From positions 1,860,001 through 1,924,000 of the forward strand of contig JAYPPR010000008.1 of the NCBI GenBank assembly GCA_038131595.1: 64,000 nucleotides of DNA. Direction: 5' to 3'. The DNA comes from UBA9926 sp038131595 (GTDB lineage: Bacteria > Pseudomonadota > Gammaproteobacteria > Pseudomonadales > Azotimanducaceae). The stretch's first letter is position 1. Every line of letters begins with the position of its first letter. The position numbers were made by a program, and so were the translations under genes. This document shows positions 36,705 through 44,996 of this stretch, piece by piece. Under the pieces are notes generated by a model. That model saw only the letters and a list, made by a program, of their open reading frames with translations, did not search any database and was not told the origin of the DNA.

Positions 36705-37700
36705 ATGGCAATTCCGCAAAGAACGGCGCTCACTCTACCGGATCCTCGAGGGGTGGAACCCACGATCGAGATGGCCAAGTGGGCCGAGGGCGAAGGGTAT
36801 GACGACCTTTGGTTCGCTGACAGCTCCGGTGTCGATGCTTTAACAACGGCTGCTGCGGTGGCAATGAATACCTCACGATGCCGTATCGGCACGGCGATTA
36901 TCCCAGTGTTTTCAAGAACGCCTGCAGTGCTCGCGTCAACCGCCCATGTCCTTCATCAATTGTCGGGAGGCCGTTTTATTCTTGGACTTGGCTCCTCAAG
37001 CCAGACCATGATGGAGAACTGGCACGGTCAGACCTTTGAGAAACCGTTAACTCGCGTCAAGGAGACGGTTCAGCTGGTTAGGTCGATGTTGGCGGGCGAG
37101 AAATCGGATTTTGCCGGCCAGACGGTTAGCAGTCGTGGATACCGGCAACTTCCGCTAGAGGCAGGAGCGCAGCCCATTTACATGGCCGCATTGCGGGAGA
37201 AAATGCTTGAGGCCGCGGCTGAACATAGCGACGGCGTCATATTGAATTTGTTTCCTCGTGATGCCTTGCCAAAGATGATGGACCACATCCGGATCGGCGC
37301 TGAGCGGGCTGGGAAAAAATTAGAGGATGTTGAGGTAGTCTGCCGGCACCAAGTGATTGTCACAGATGATGTCGAAGATGCCAGAAATCGTATCAGGGGC
37401 GCATTCGCGCCTTACTACGCGACCCCCGTTTACAACGCGTTCTTAGCATGGTCGGGTTATGAAGATGTGGCTGAAACGATTCGCGAGGGCTGGGCTGCAA
37501 AGGATCGCGAGAAAACCACCGGAGCGCTGAGCGATCAGTTGGTCGATGACATTGCCATTATTGGTGATATTGGCGCTTGCCAAGACCGTATCAGGGAATA
37601 TGCGGAAGGTGGAATCACGACCCACATCATTTCTTGTGTGTCGCCAAAAGACACGCAGGCCACATATGGAGCCTTTACTGGTAACGCGTTTACATTTTAG
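36705..37700 (+). CDS. LLM-class F420-dependent oxidoreductase
   Basis: A 331-residue luciferase-like enzyme. Features are EMAKWAEGEGYDDLWFADS (start of the barrel), RIGTAIIPVFSRTPAVLAST, the signature LSGGRFILGLGSSSQTM, and PIYMAALREKMLEAAAEHSDG. It probably uses F420/F420H2, as do related mycobacterial methylenetetrahydromethanopterin-reductase-like proteins, because it directly follows the F420 operon (268-nt gap). The substrate is unknown. GGAGG lies upstream of the ATG. The next LLM gene starts 9 nt after its stop, so the two are co-transcribed and may form a pair. Confidence 0.88.
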   Translation: MAIPQRTALTLPDPRGVEPTIEMAKWAEGEGYDDLWFADSSGVDALTTAAAVAMNTSRCRIGTAIIPVFSRTPAVLASTAHVLHQLSGGRFILGLGSSSQTMMENWHGQTFEKPLTRVKETVQLVRSMLAGEKSDFAGQTVSSRGYRQLPLEAGAQPIYMAALREKMLEAAAEHSDGVILNLFPRDALPKMMDHIRIGAERAGKKLEDVEVVCRHQVIVTDDVEDARNRIRGAFAPYYATPVYNAFLAWSGYEDVAETIREGWAAKDREKTTGALSDQLVDDIAIIGDIGACQDRIREYAEGGITTHIISCVSPKDTQATYGAFTGNAFTF

Positions 37701-37709
37701 GAGAAGCTA

Positions 37710-38714
37710 ATGCGAATAGATGGCGGACTAATGGGAGATCTGACCGAGTCAGGTCGCCAGGCCAAGCGATTAGAGGGGTTAGGTTACAACGGTGTCTTAA
37801 CAGCTGAAACTGCTCACGATCCGTTTTTTCCTCTGCTGCTGGCAGCGCAGGAAACGGAATCCATCGAGTTGATGACCTCGATTGCGGTGGCGTTTTCAAG
37901 GACGCCGATGAATCTGGCCAATATTGGGCACGATCTCAATAGCTTCTCAAAAGGTCGGTTTATCTTGGGCCTAGGCTCACAGATTAGGCCACATATCACC
38001 AAGCGATTTAGCATGCCGTGGTCAAAGCCTGCGGCAAGGATGAGAGAGTTCATTCTTGCCATGCGAGCGATTTGGCAATCGTGGCACGAGGGCGCCCCAC
38101 TCAAATTCGAAGGGGAGTTTTATACACACTCGCTGATGACGCCGATGTTTACTCCGACAGACACCGACTATGGCGCTCCGAAGGTCTTTCTTGCAGCCGT
38201 CGGTCCGATGATGACCGAGGTTGCCGGCGAGGTAGCAGACGGGGTGATTATTCACGCGTTTACGACAGAGAAATATTTGCGTGAGGTGACATTGCCTGCG
38301 GTTGAGCGGGGTCTTGCTAAGGCCGGACGCTCACGGGATGACTTCCAAGTGGTTTACCCGGGTTTTGTTGTAAGTGGTACGGACGAAGCGCAGTTCAACC
38401 AAACAAAACAAGCAGTATGTAAGCAAATCGCTTTTTATGGATCCACGCCGGCCTACGCGCCTGTGCTCGGCATAGAGGGCCTTGGCGAACTCCAACCCGA
38501 ACTCAATCGATTGTCTAAACAGGGCCAGTGGGACGAGATGGGAACGCTCATTACGGATGATGTCCTTGATAAGTTTGCGGTCGTCGGTGAACCAGATGAG
38601 GCCGTGGATAAGTTCTTGGGTCGATTCGGAGACGTTGTGGATCGGACCACAGGCAGTTTCCCTAGTCGTGATACCGATCACGCTCGGGCCATACTTGCAA
38701 AGTTGTCTGCTTAG
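37710..38714 (+). CDS. LLM-class F420-dependent oxidoreductase
   Basis: A 334-residue luciferase-like enzyme, the second of a co-transcribed pair. Elements are RQAKRLEGLGYNGVLTAET, IELMTSIAVAFSRTPMNLAN, SKGRFILGLGSQIRPHITKR and APKVFLAAVGPMMTEVAGEV. The RPHITKRF segment is characteristic of an F420-dependent LLM subgroup common in mycobacteria. The substrate is unknown; redox steps on acyl or isoprenoid compounds are possible. AGGAG lies 6 nt before the ATG. A 16-nt tandem repeat array follows about 70 nt after the stop. Confidence 0.88.
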   Translation: MRIDGGLMGDLTESGRQAKRLEGLGYNGVLTAETAHDPFFPLLLAAQETESIELMTSIAVAFSRTPMNLANIGHDLNSFSKGRFILGLGSQIRPHITKRFSMPWSKPAARMREFILAMRAIWQSWHEGAPLKFEGEFYTHSLMTPMFTPTDTDYGAPKVFLAAVGPMMTEVAGEVADGVIIHAFTTEKYLREVTLPAVERGLAKAGRSRDDFQVVYPGFVVSGTDEAQFNQTKQAVCKQIAFYGSTPAYAPVLGIEGLGELQPELNRLSKQGQWDEMGTLITDDVLDKFAVVGEPDEAVDKFLGRFGDVVDRTTGSFPSRDTDHARAILAKLSA

Positions 38715-38782
38715 ATAACCCCTGCATCAGTAGCGGATAAGCGTCAGGTAGCTTTGTGCCGTAAGGTGCCGCGCTTATCTGT

Positions 38783-38897
38783 AACAGCCTTGAGCTAAAA
38801 CAGCCTTGAGCTAAAACAGCCCTTGAGCTAAAACAGCCTTGAGCTAAAACAGCCTTGAGCTAAAACAGCCTTGAGCTAAAACAGCCTTGTGAGCTAA
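38783..38897. repeat. 16-nt tandem repeat, seven copies
   Basis: Units of AACAGCCTTGAGCTAA start at 38783, 38799, 38815, 38832, 38848, 38864 and 38880. The third has one extra C and the seventh an extra TG; the others are identical. The units are adjacent with no spacers, so this is not a CRISPR array. It lies in the 394-bp gap (38715-39108) between two LLM genes; the rest of the gap shows nothing recognisable. Confidence 0.95.
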
Positions 38898-39108
38898 AAC
38901 AGAACAGCCGTTAGTTGAGAGGGAGTTGAGGCAGCCCTATCCAGTGTAAAAACGATTCGGTTTATCCAGTTGCGAAATAGGAAGAACGCTCGCTGAAAAG
39001 GAAGGGTCCGACCAGTGTATTGGGCCTCAATGAATCAGTTGCGCGATAGTGCGGCGGCAATAGATACTGGGCTTACCAGACATTGACGAGAACAAAGGGA
39101 TACCAGAT

Positions 39109-40143
39109 ATGAAATTAGGATTATTGGGCGGATACGGCGGCAAAATGATTCAGGTGGATATCGATAGAATCAAGTACGCTGAAAGCCTCGGCTACGACTC
39201 GATCTGGACAGCTGAGGCCTATGGTGCCGATGCTGTGACCCCTGCGGCGTGGATTTTGGCACAAACCGATAAGATCAAGGTCGGTACCTCGATTATGCAG
39301 ATGCCTGCTCGGTCGCCTGCCTGTTCTGCGATGACAGCCATGACGTTGAACCAGCTATCCAATGGCCGTTTCATCGTTGGCCTTGGTGCTTCCGGTCCGC
39401 AGGTTGTGGAGGGATGGCATGGCGTGGCTTATGGGCGCCCCATTACTCGAACCAAAGAATACATATCCATTATGAAAAAGGTGTTCGCGCGTGAGGCACC
39501 GGTTGAGCATGATGGCTTTCACTACAGTTTGCCGTACAGCGGAGACGACGGAACCGGCCTCGGTAAACCACTCAAGAGCATCTTGCAGGCAGACAAAGAT
39601 ATTCCAATCTACACGGCCTCCATTACGCCAAATGGCCTCGCGGGAAGTGCGGAAGTGGCCGATGGCGTATTTCCTATTTGGATGGATCCAGCCAAGCCCG
39701 AGGTTTTGCTCCCTCATATCGAAAAAGGGCTAGCGAAGTCGGAGCGAACGATGATGGACTATGACATCGCTCCTTTCATCACCTGCATCATGGGAGATGA
39801 CATTAATGCTTGTCGTCAACCGATCAAAGGCAACATGGCGCTGTACATTGGCGGAATGGGAGCCAGAGATAAAAACTTCTATAACGATTACTGTAAAGCC
39901 CTAGGGTTTGAAGATGCGGCGGTCAAAATCCAGGATCTCTACCTATCGGGTAGGAAAGATGAGGCTATGGCCGCGGTGCCCGACGAACTGGTCGATGCTT
40001 GCCATCTTGTAGGGCCGGCTGAGCATATCCGTGAGCAGTTAGCACGCTGGAAAGAAGCGGGTGCCAACGGGATTGTTGGATCGATGCTGATCGGATCGGG
40101 ACAATCTGAGGCACTCAAGGTGATCGCTGAGGAAATTCTCTAA
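39109..40143 (+). CDS. LLM-class F420-dependent oxidoreductase
   Basis: A 344-residue luciferase-like enzyme. It opens MKLGLLGGYGGKMIQVDIDR, then YAESLGYDSIWTAEAYG and IKVGTSIMQMPARSPACSAM. The signature is LSNGRFIVGLGASGPQVVEG, followed by WHGVAYGRPITRTKEY. This N-terminal pattern with WHG and GRP-TRTKEY is typical of F420-using LLM enzymes found next to beta-oxidation genes in actinobacteria. The substrate is unknown. It is 29 nt upstream of the acyltransferase-like gene at 40173. AGGGAT precedes the ATG. Confidence 0.88.
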   Translation: MKLGLLGGYGGKMIQVDIDRIKYAESLGYDSIWTAEAYGADAVTPAAWILAQTDKIKVGTSIMQMPARSPACSAMTAMTLNQLSNGRFIVGLGASGPQVVEGWHGVAYGRPITRTKEYISIMKKVFAREAPVEHDGFHYSLPYSGDDGTGLGKPLKSILQADKDIPIYTASITPNGLAGSAEVADGVFPIWMDPAKPEVLLPHIEKGLAKSERTMMDYDIAPFITCIMGDDINACRQPIKGNMALYIGGMGARDKNFYNDYCKALGFEDAAVKIQDLYLSGRKDEAMAAVPDELVDACHLVGPAEHIREQLARWKEAGANGIVGSMLIGSGQSEALKVIAEEIL

Positions 40144-40172
40144 GCCTGCACGCTGATCGTCGAGGAACGTTT

Positions 40173-41318
40173 TTGAGTTACACCATTCATCCTGTGGATG
40201 GGATTCAGCAGATCGGGTCCGAATCGTGGACGCGATTTGCTGAGCCGCCTTCCACGCCCGTTGACCCTTTTCTAACATACCCCTTCCTGAAGGCACTCGA
40301 GGACAGCGAATCAGTGGGCGCGAGTGCTGGCTGGGTGCCCTATCACCTTCAGGTGAAAGACGCTGAGGGCGCACTGCAGGGCGTCATGCCGCTCTACCTG
40401 AAGGGTCACTCACAGGGCGAATATATCTTTGACTACAGCTGGGCCGATGCGTTTGAGCGAGCGGGCGGTAGATATTATCCCAAGCTTCTGAGTGCGATCC
40501 CTTTTACTCCAGCGACGGGCCGTCGTCTGCTGACGCTTGATCTTGAAGCCGAGGCTGCGCTCGCTCGGGGCGCTCAGCAGATCGCTGATCATCACGAGAT
40601 TAGCTCGGTGCACATCAATTTCCTTGACCAAGACGCTTGGTCACGGCTCGGTGATGAGGGATGGCTCAGGAGAACGCACAAGCAGTATCACTGGCAAAAT
40701 CCCGGGTACGATTCTTTCGACGCTTTTCTGGCAGAGCTCTCTAGTAAGAAGCGAAAAAATATCCGAAGAGAGCGCCGTGATGCGGTGAAGGATGGACTTG
40801 AGATTGAGCGGCTAACGGGGGACATGATCACCGAGGCTCATTGGGATCACTTTTATCGGTTTTACATCGATACTGGAAATAGGAAATGGGGGTCGCCTTA
40901 CCTCACTCGATCTTTTTTTTCCCATATCGGTGAAACGATGTCGGATCGGGTCTTACTCGTGATGTGTCGAGCCGACGGTCGCTATATTGCAGGCGCGATC
41001 AACTTTATTGGTGACGAGTGCCTCTTCGGACGAAATTGGGGGTGTATAGAACATCGGCCTTTTTTGCACTTTGAGGTCTGTTATTACCAGGCCATCGAAT
41101 TCGCTATTGAGCATGGCTTAAAACGGGTTGAAGCGGGGGCCCAGGGAGAGCACAAATTGGCGCGGGGGTATCTGCCGAGCGAGACCTATAGTGCGCATTA
41201 CATTGCTCACTCAGGATTTAAAGCGGCTGTGGATCGCTTCCTTGGTGAAGAGCGCGCTCACATTGCTGAGGAGATTGATTACTTGGAACAATTCTCTCCG
41301 TTTAAAGCCCAGCCCTAA
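40173..41318 (+). CDS. GNAT-fold acyltransferase-like protein (DUF482 / COG3146 type)
   Basis: A 381-residue soluble protein with two GNAT-like halves, related to the FemAB-like COG3146 group. Diagnostic stretches are DPFLTYPFLKALEDSESVG, ADAFERAGGRYYPKL, VHINFLDQD, SKKRKNIRRER and a late HKLARGYLPSETYSAH. The family is annotated as peptidoglycan-biosynthesis or N-acyltransferase, with no proven reaction. The start is a TTG at 40173 with GAGGA upstream. It follows an LLM gene by 29 nt and may be in the same transcript. Confidence 0.8.
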   Translation: MSYTIHPVDGIQQIGSESWTRFAEPPSTPVDPFLTYPFLKALEDSESVGASAGWVPYHLQVKDAEGALQGVMPLYLKGHSQGEYIFDYSWADAFERAGGRYYPKLLSAIPFTPATGRRLLTLDLEAEAALARGAQQIADHHEISSVHINFLDQDAWSRLGDEGWLRRTHKQYHWQNPGYDSFDAFLAELSSKKRKNIRRERRDAVKDGLEIERLTGDMITEAHWDHFYRFYIDTGNRKWGSPYLTRSFFSHIGETMSDRVLLVMCRADGRYIAGAINFIGDECLFGRNWGCIEHRPFLHFEVCYYQAIEFAIEHGLKRVEAGAQGEHKLARGYLPSETYSAHYIAHSGFKAAVDRFLGEERAHIAEEIDYLEQFSPFKAQP

Positions 41319-41516
41319 GCGGTAAGGGTTGAATCCCTAGGCTTAGAGGGGTTTGAGGGCCGACCCTTGAAAATATAGGGTGGGCGCATGTGAGATGGTC
41401 GCGGTAAATTGGACTCGCGAGCTTCTCGGTATGATGGTTGGGTCAAGCACACGTTCCTATAGTAAAAAAAGGCGCACATAACCCAGCAATGAGTATCAGG
41501 ATCGAAATGCCCATCG

Positions 41517-42350
41517 GTGAGTAAGCGTGAGAACACTGTCACTCAAATGGCCAGGATTGAGAACATGAACGAGCAATCTCTATCGCCCACGACAGCACTT
41601 GTGACGGGTGCATCAAGGGGCATTGGTGCCGCCATCGCCTTGCAGCTGGCAGAGCGTGGTCTTCGATTGATTCTGGTGGCTCGAGGCCAGGAATCGCTTG
41701 ATCAGCTCGCTGGGTCACTGCCAGATACCGCGACAGTCGATTCCTTCACAATTGATTTGTCTGAGCCAGACGGCGCATCGAGACTGCTACAGTTGGTCAA
41801 TGATCGAGAGATCGACATACTGATCAACAATGCAGGCGGTGCGCCAAATCAATCATTCATGGAAGCCGACGCTGACCAAGTTCAGCGCCTTATCCAGCTT
41901 AATGTGACGGCCCCTACCCAATTAATGCACGGGCTTATTCCTGCAATGAAAGCCCGAAGGAGAGGTCGAATTCTTAACGTTGCGTCTATGGGCGCATTTC
42001 ATCCAGTGCCTGGGCTCGCCCAATATGGTGCAGCTAAAGCTTACCTTTTGCTCCTAACCGAAGCGTTAAGCGAAGAGCTCAGAGGGAGCGGGGTCAGCCT
42101 GACGGCACTTTGCCCCGGCGTCACCCGAACCGAACTAGTAGCGGAGCTGCCGCTTGAAGACTTACCCGAGCAGTTGGTGAAATCTCCGGATTATGTGGCT
42201 CGATGCGGATTGGAAGCGATGTTTAACCAGCAAGTGGTTTGCGTTCCGGGACGATTGAACCAAGCGGCACTTGCTGCGTCGAAAATTCCACCGAGGCCAG
42301 TGATGCGTGCACTGGGCGGATTGTTTCAAAAATGGTCCAATCAGCGGTAA
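41517..42350 (+). CDS. SDR-family oxidoreductase
   Basis: A short-chain dehydrogenase. TALVTGASRGIGAAIALQLA is the cofactor motif, NNAGG follows beta-strand 4, and the catalytic set is NVASM with Y-x3-K in AQYGAAKAYL. The frame opens at a GTG (41517; 277 residues), but ATGs at 41547 and 41565 are better candidates, the latter with AGGATTGAG upstream. The layout is that of 260-residue classical SDR proteins acting on ketones or acyl groups. The substrate is unknown. A hairpin (GCGGAGA-GCCA-TCTCCGC, 42359-42376) lies just after the stop but lacks a T-tract. Confidence 0.85.
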   Translation: MSKRENTVTQMARIENMNEQSLSPTTALVTGASRGIGAAIALQLAERGLRLILVARGQESLDQLAGSLPDTATVDSFTIDLSEPDGASRLLQLVNDREIDILINNAGGAPNQSFMEADADQVQRLIQLNVTAPTQLMHGLIPAMKARRRGRILNVASMGAFHPVPGLAQYGAAKAYLLLLTEALSEELRGSGVSLTALCPGVTRTELVAELPLEDLPEQLVKSPDYVARCGLEAMFNQQVVCVPGRLNQAALAASKIPPRPVMRALGGLFQKWSNQR

Positions 42351-42520
42351 GCGCAGGTGCGGAGAGCCATCTCCGCGCACAATGCTCCTAGAGAGTGTCG
42401 TTAACCAGAGGTAAGGGTGGGCAAGAGTGAGCAAAATGAGGAAGCGTAAGTAGAGCAAAGGGACCAAAACGCCTTTGCGTGACTTGGCTTGCCCGTTACT
42501 GTGGCAACAGAGGATCGAAC

Positions 42521-43564
42521 ATGATTGATATTCGCCCCAATCCCGATGAGGTTGATGCTGCATGGTTGACCGAGGTGGTCGCCAAGCGCGGATTTACTGG
42601 TGAAGTCACTGACTTCGAGGCAGAGTCTATCGGTACCGGCCAGGTTGGCGAGAATGTTCGCTTTTCACTGATCGGTGAGAATGTTCCGTCGTCAATCGTG
42701 GGAAAGTTCCCGTCCATTGACCCAGTGAGTCGACAAACGGGCATAGAACAAAACAACTACACCCGAGAGGTGCTGTTCTACCAATCAATTCAGCCCACCG
42801 TGAAGGTTCAAACGCCCAACATCTTTCACACCGATATTGATCTGGCGAGTCATGAGTTTGTATTGATGATGGAGGACTTAGCGCCAGGACAGCAGGGTGA
42901 TCAGTTGACAGGGTGTTCTGCAGACGAGGCCGCGATGGCGCTTGAGCAACTAGCGCACTTGCAGGGCCCGCGGTGGGCAGACGAAGACTTAAGTCGCGAG
43001 CCGCTTTTGGGCGGTGGCACTGATCGCCAAGACACCAGTGCGCTTCATGACTTTTACGCGATGCTGACGCCTGGTTACTTGGAACGGTACCAGTCGCGTC
43101 TGTCAGCGGATGAACTCGATGCGACTGGACGTTTGCTCCCTCACCTTCAAAGCTACCAGAAGATTTATGAGGGACAGCCGCTTGCGCTCGTTCATGGTGA
43201 CTATCGTCTAGACAACATGATGTTCGGCGGACCTTATCCACTCACGGTAGTTGATTGGCAAAGCTATTTTATGGGTTGCCCAATTCAAGATGTGAGCTAT
43301 TTCATGGGCACCTCGCTCGCGTCGGATGTTCGCCGAAAAGAAGAGCGGGCGCTGATCAAGCATTACCTTGATGTCTTAAACCACTATGGTGCAGACCTGT
43401 CATTCGATGATTGCTTTCGGTATTACGTTAACTTTGCGCCCGCGGGGATGATCATGGCCTTGATCGCCTCGATGATCGTTGGCGAAACTGAGAGAGGGAA
43501 TGACATGTTTATGGTGATGGCAAAAGGCAGCATCGCCCTATGCCTTGACCACGAGCGGCTATAA
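42521..43564 (+). CDS. Aminoglycoside phosphotransferase/ecdysteroid-kinase-like protein
   Basis: A 347-residue kinase-fold protein starting at the ATG at 42521 with AGAGGA upstream; the frame extends back to 42479. The catalytic loop is LVHGDYRLDNMMF and the metal-binding motif VVDWQSYFMGCPIQDVSYFM, as in the APH and ecdysteroid-22-kinase (DUF1679) groups. It should phosphorylate a small hydroxylated metabolite with ATP. Such genes are frequent beside acyl-CoA dehydrogenases and SDRs in lipid-degrading bacteria. The substrate is unknown. It is followed by a 533-bp gap. Confidence 0.8.
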   Translation: MIDIRPNPDEVDAAWLTEVVAKRGFTGEVTDFEAESIGTGQVGENVRFSLIGENVPSSIVGKFPSIDPVSRQTGIEQNNYTREVLFYQSIQPTVKVQTPNIFHTDIDLASHEFVLMMEDLAPGQQGDQLTGCSADEAAMALEQLAHLQGPRWADEDLSREPLLGGGTDRQDTSALHDFYAMLTPGYLERYQSRLSADELDATGRLLPHLQSYQKIYEGQPLALVHGDYRLDNMMFGGPYPLTVVDWQSYFMGCPIQDVSYFMGTSLASDVRRKEERALIKHYLDVLNHYGADLSFDDCFRYYVNFAPAGMIMALIASMIVGETERGNDMFMVMAKGSIALCLDHERL

Positions 43565-43602
43565 CGGAGCTCGGGCGGGAGGGATCCAGCCCGGATTCAG
43601 CA

Positions 43603-43725
43603 ATGAAAATGGGCGTTCGAGTCAAGGTTGTGCCGGCCCAAGACCTCTGGATTAATGTGCCAAGCGGCAAGCATGTGGCGGATAATGGGGCGGTCATCAG
43701 GGGACGTGCGGTTATTCCCGATTAA
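43603..43725 (+). CDS. Possible 40-residue ORF
   Basis: A short frame (ATG at 43603, second ATG at 43609, stop TAA at 43723-43725) encoding a basic 40-residue peptide containing VKVVPAQDLWINVPSGKHV. It faintly resembles small phage-type DUF2635 proteins, but no other phage gene is present. There is no well-placed ribosome site. The surrounding gap (43565-44097) shows nothing else recognisable. Confidence 0.2.
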   Translation: MKMGVRVKVVPAQDLWINVPSGKHVADNGAVIRGRAVIPD

Positions 43726-44097
43726 AGTAGCCTGAGTCTTGGGCCAGGAGTAGCGCTCTGGTCACGATGAACAACTGTTAATGGGTAATTTTGTCGCGTC
43801 TGTAGCCCTGCGTTCAGGTGCTAAGTGGCTCGCGAGCTGGCTGCGAGCAGATGAAAAACGTTAGCTGATACACGACAGATGAGAAGTGACTAGGTTGTGA
43901 TCGCCTTACTCTGACAGGGTATATCGATAATCAAATGTCACCCCTTTTGCTAAACAATTTGATGAAAAGTCTGGTCAACCCGCACGGCGTGGTGGCGGCC
44001 AAATCATCGAGCATCAGGCCCAAGAGGGCTGTGAGCCGCAATGAAGGCTAGCTAAGCGTAGTAGAGTCGCCGCCTAACAAACGATGATGGAAAGTGA

Positions 44098-44562
44098 ATG
44101 TTTCAAGGGAATTTAAGAGAACTTCCGCCCTTTGGCGAAACACTCGGTATGGATTGGATCGAAACCGATTCGAGTGATGTGTGTTTGCGTTTGGGTGTCA
44201 GTGACCAAGTAAAATTAACAGCGGAGTCGGATCTTTTTCATCCAGGAGCGATACTGGCCACCTTAGACAACGCTTGCGGTTGGTGTATTCGTCAGCACGC
44301 TAGCTATGTTGACGGAACATCAATGGCCACGCTGAACCTTCGGGTCGATTGGTTAGCTCGAGCATCGATGACGGAGTCGCTGCTCGTGACTGCTCGTTGT
44401 GAGAGCTACGCTGATGACGTAGCCCACGTTCGAGGCGAAGCTTTTTTTCGCTCGAGTGGGAAGAAAGTCGCGGTCGTTCAAGCGACATTTATGCTTGGGA
44501 CTCCGAATACTCCTAGGGATGGGGCATCCAATGGGCAGAATAGGGCGGATGACCATGAGTAA
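44098..44562 (+). CDS. PaaI-like hotdog thioesterase
   Basis: A 154-residue hotdog-fold protein. HPGAILATLDNACGWCI is the central helix with the Asp expected for PaaI-type thioesterases, followed by SMATLNLRVDWLARA and AHVRGEAFFRSSGKKVAVVQATF. It probably hydrolyses an acyl-CoA in the cytoplasm. Its end overlaps the start of a second hotdog gene by 8-14 nt, depending on which start the latter uses, so the two are coupled and may form a mixed oligomer. A GGA lies 8 nt before the ATG. Confidence 0.82.
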   Translation: MFQGNLRELPPFGETLGMDWIETDSSDVCLRLGVSDQVKLTAESDLFHPGAILATLDNACGWCIRQHASYVDGTSMATLNLRVDWLARASMTESLLVTARCESYADDVAHVRGEAFFRSSGKKVAVVQATFMLGTPNTPRDGASNGQNRADDHE

Positions 44563-44995
44563 TCCCTTGCCCGAGCGCATTAAAGCCCTCCTTGAATCAG
44601 ATCCTTATGCGGGTGTGCTTGGTCTGTCGGTGAGCATCATTGACGGCGCTATTCAGACGAAATCAGAAACAAGTCACTCTCTGGTGGGAAACGTTAATCT
44701 GCCAGCATTGCATGGGGGCGTAGTAGGAAGTTTGATGATGCTCACAGCGTCCCTCGAACTGCACCATCAGCTGGATAGCAATCAGTCAGCCATGCTGCTC
44801 GACATGGATGTGGACTACCTTCGTAGTGGTAGGGTGATCCCGACGTATGGGCGGGCCGACATCCTGAGGCTGGGCAGAAGGACGGCGACAATGACGGCTA
44901 CATTGTGGCAAGAGGACAAAAACCGGCCGATTGCTTTCAGTCGAATGTCGTTTCTCGTAAAGCCACAAGGCGATGAGTCACCTGCCCTTGGTTGA
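44555..44995 (+). CDS. PaaI-like hotdog thioesterase, second of a pair
   Basis: A 146-residue hotdog-fold protein when started at the ATG at 44555 (another ATG lies at 44549; the open frame extends to 44456 inside the previous gene). NLPALHGGVVGSLMMLTASLELHH is the hotdog helix with an HGG motif, and QSAMLLDMDVDYLRSGR follows. Typical PaaI proteins have an acidic catalytic residue in this helix; here the corresponding segment is VVGSLMML, so activity may depend on the partner encoded just upstream. The stop is 1 nt from the convergent ilvD stop. Confidence 0.8.
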   Translation: MSNPLPERIKALLESDPYAGVLGLSVSIIDGAIQTKSETSHSLVGNVNLPALHGGVVGSLMMLTASLELHHQLDSNQSAMLLDMDVDYLRSGRVIPTYGRADILRLGRRTATMTATLWQEDKNRPIAFSRMSFLVKPQGDESPALG

Positions 44996-44996
44996 A

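Noticed and set aside
38783..38897. CRISPR array
   Set aside because: The 16-nt units are directly adjacent with no unique spacers, and no cas genes are present.
42359..42376. Terminator after the SDR gene
   Set aside because: A good 7-bp stem, but no T-tract on either side.
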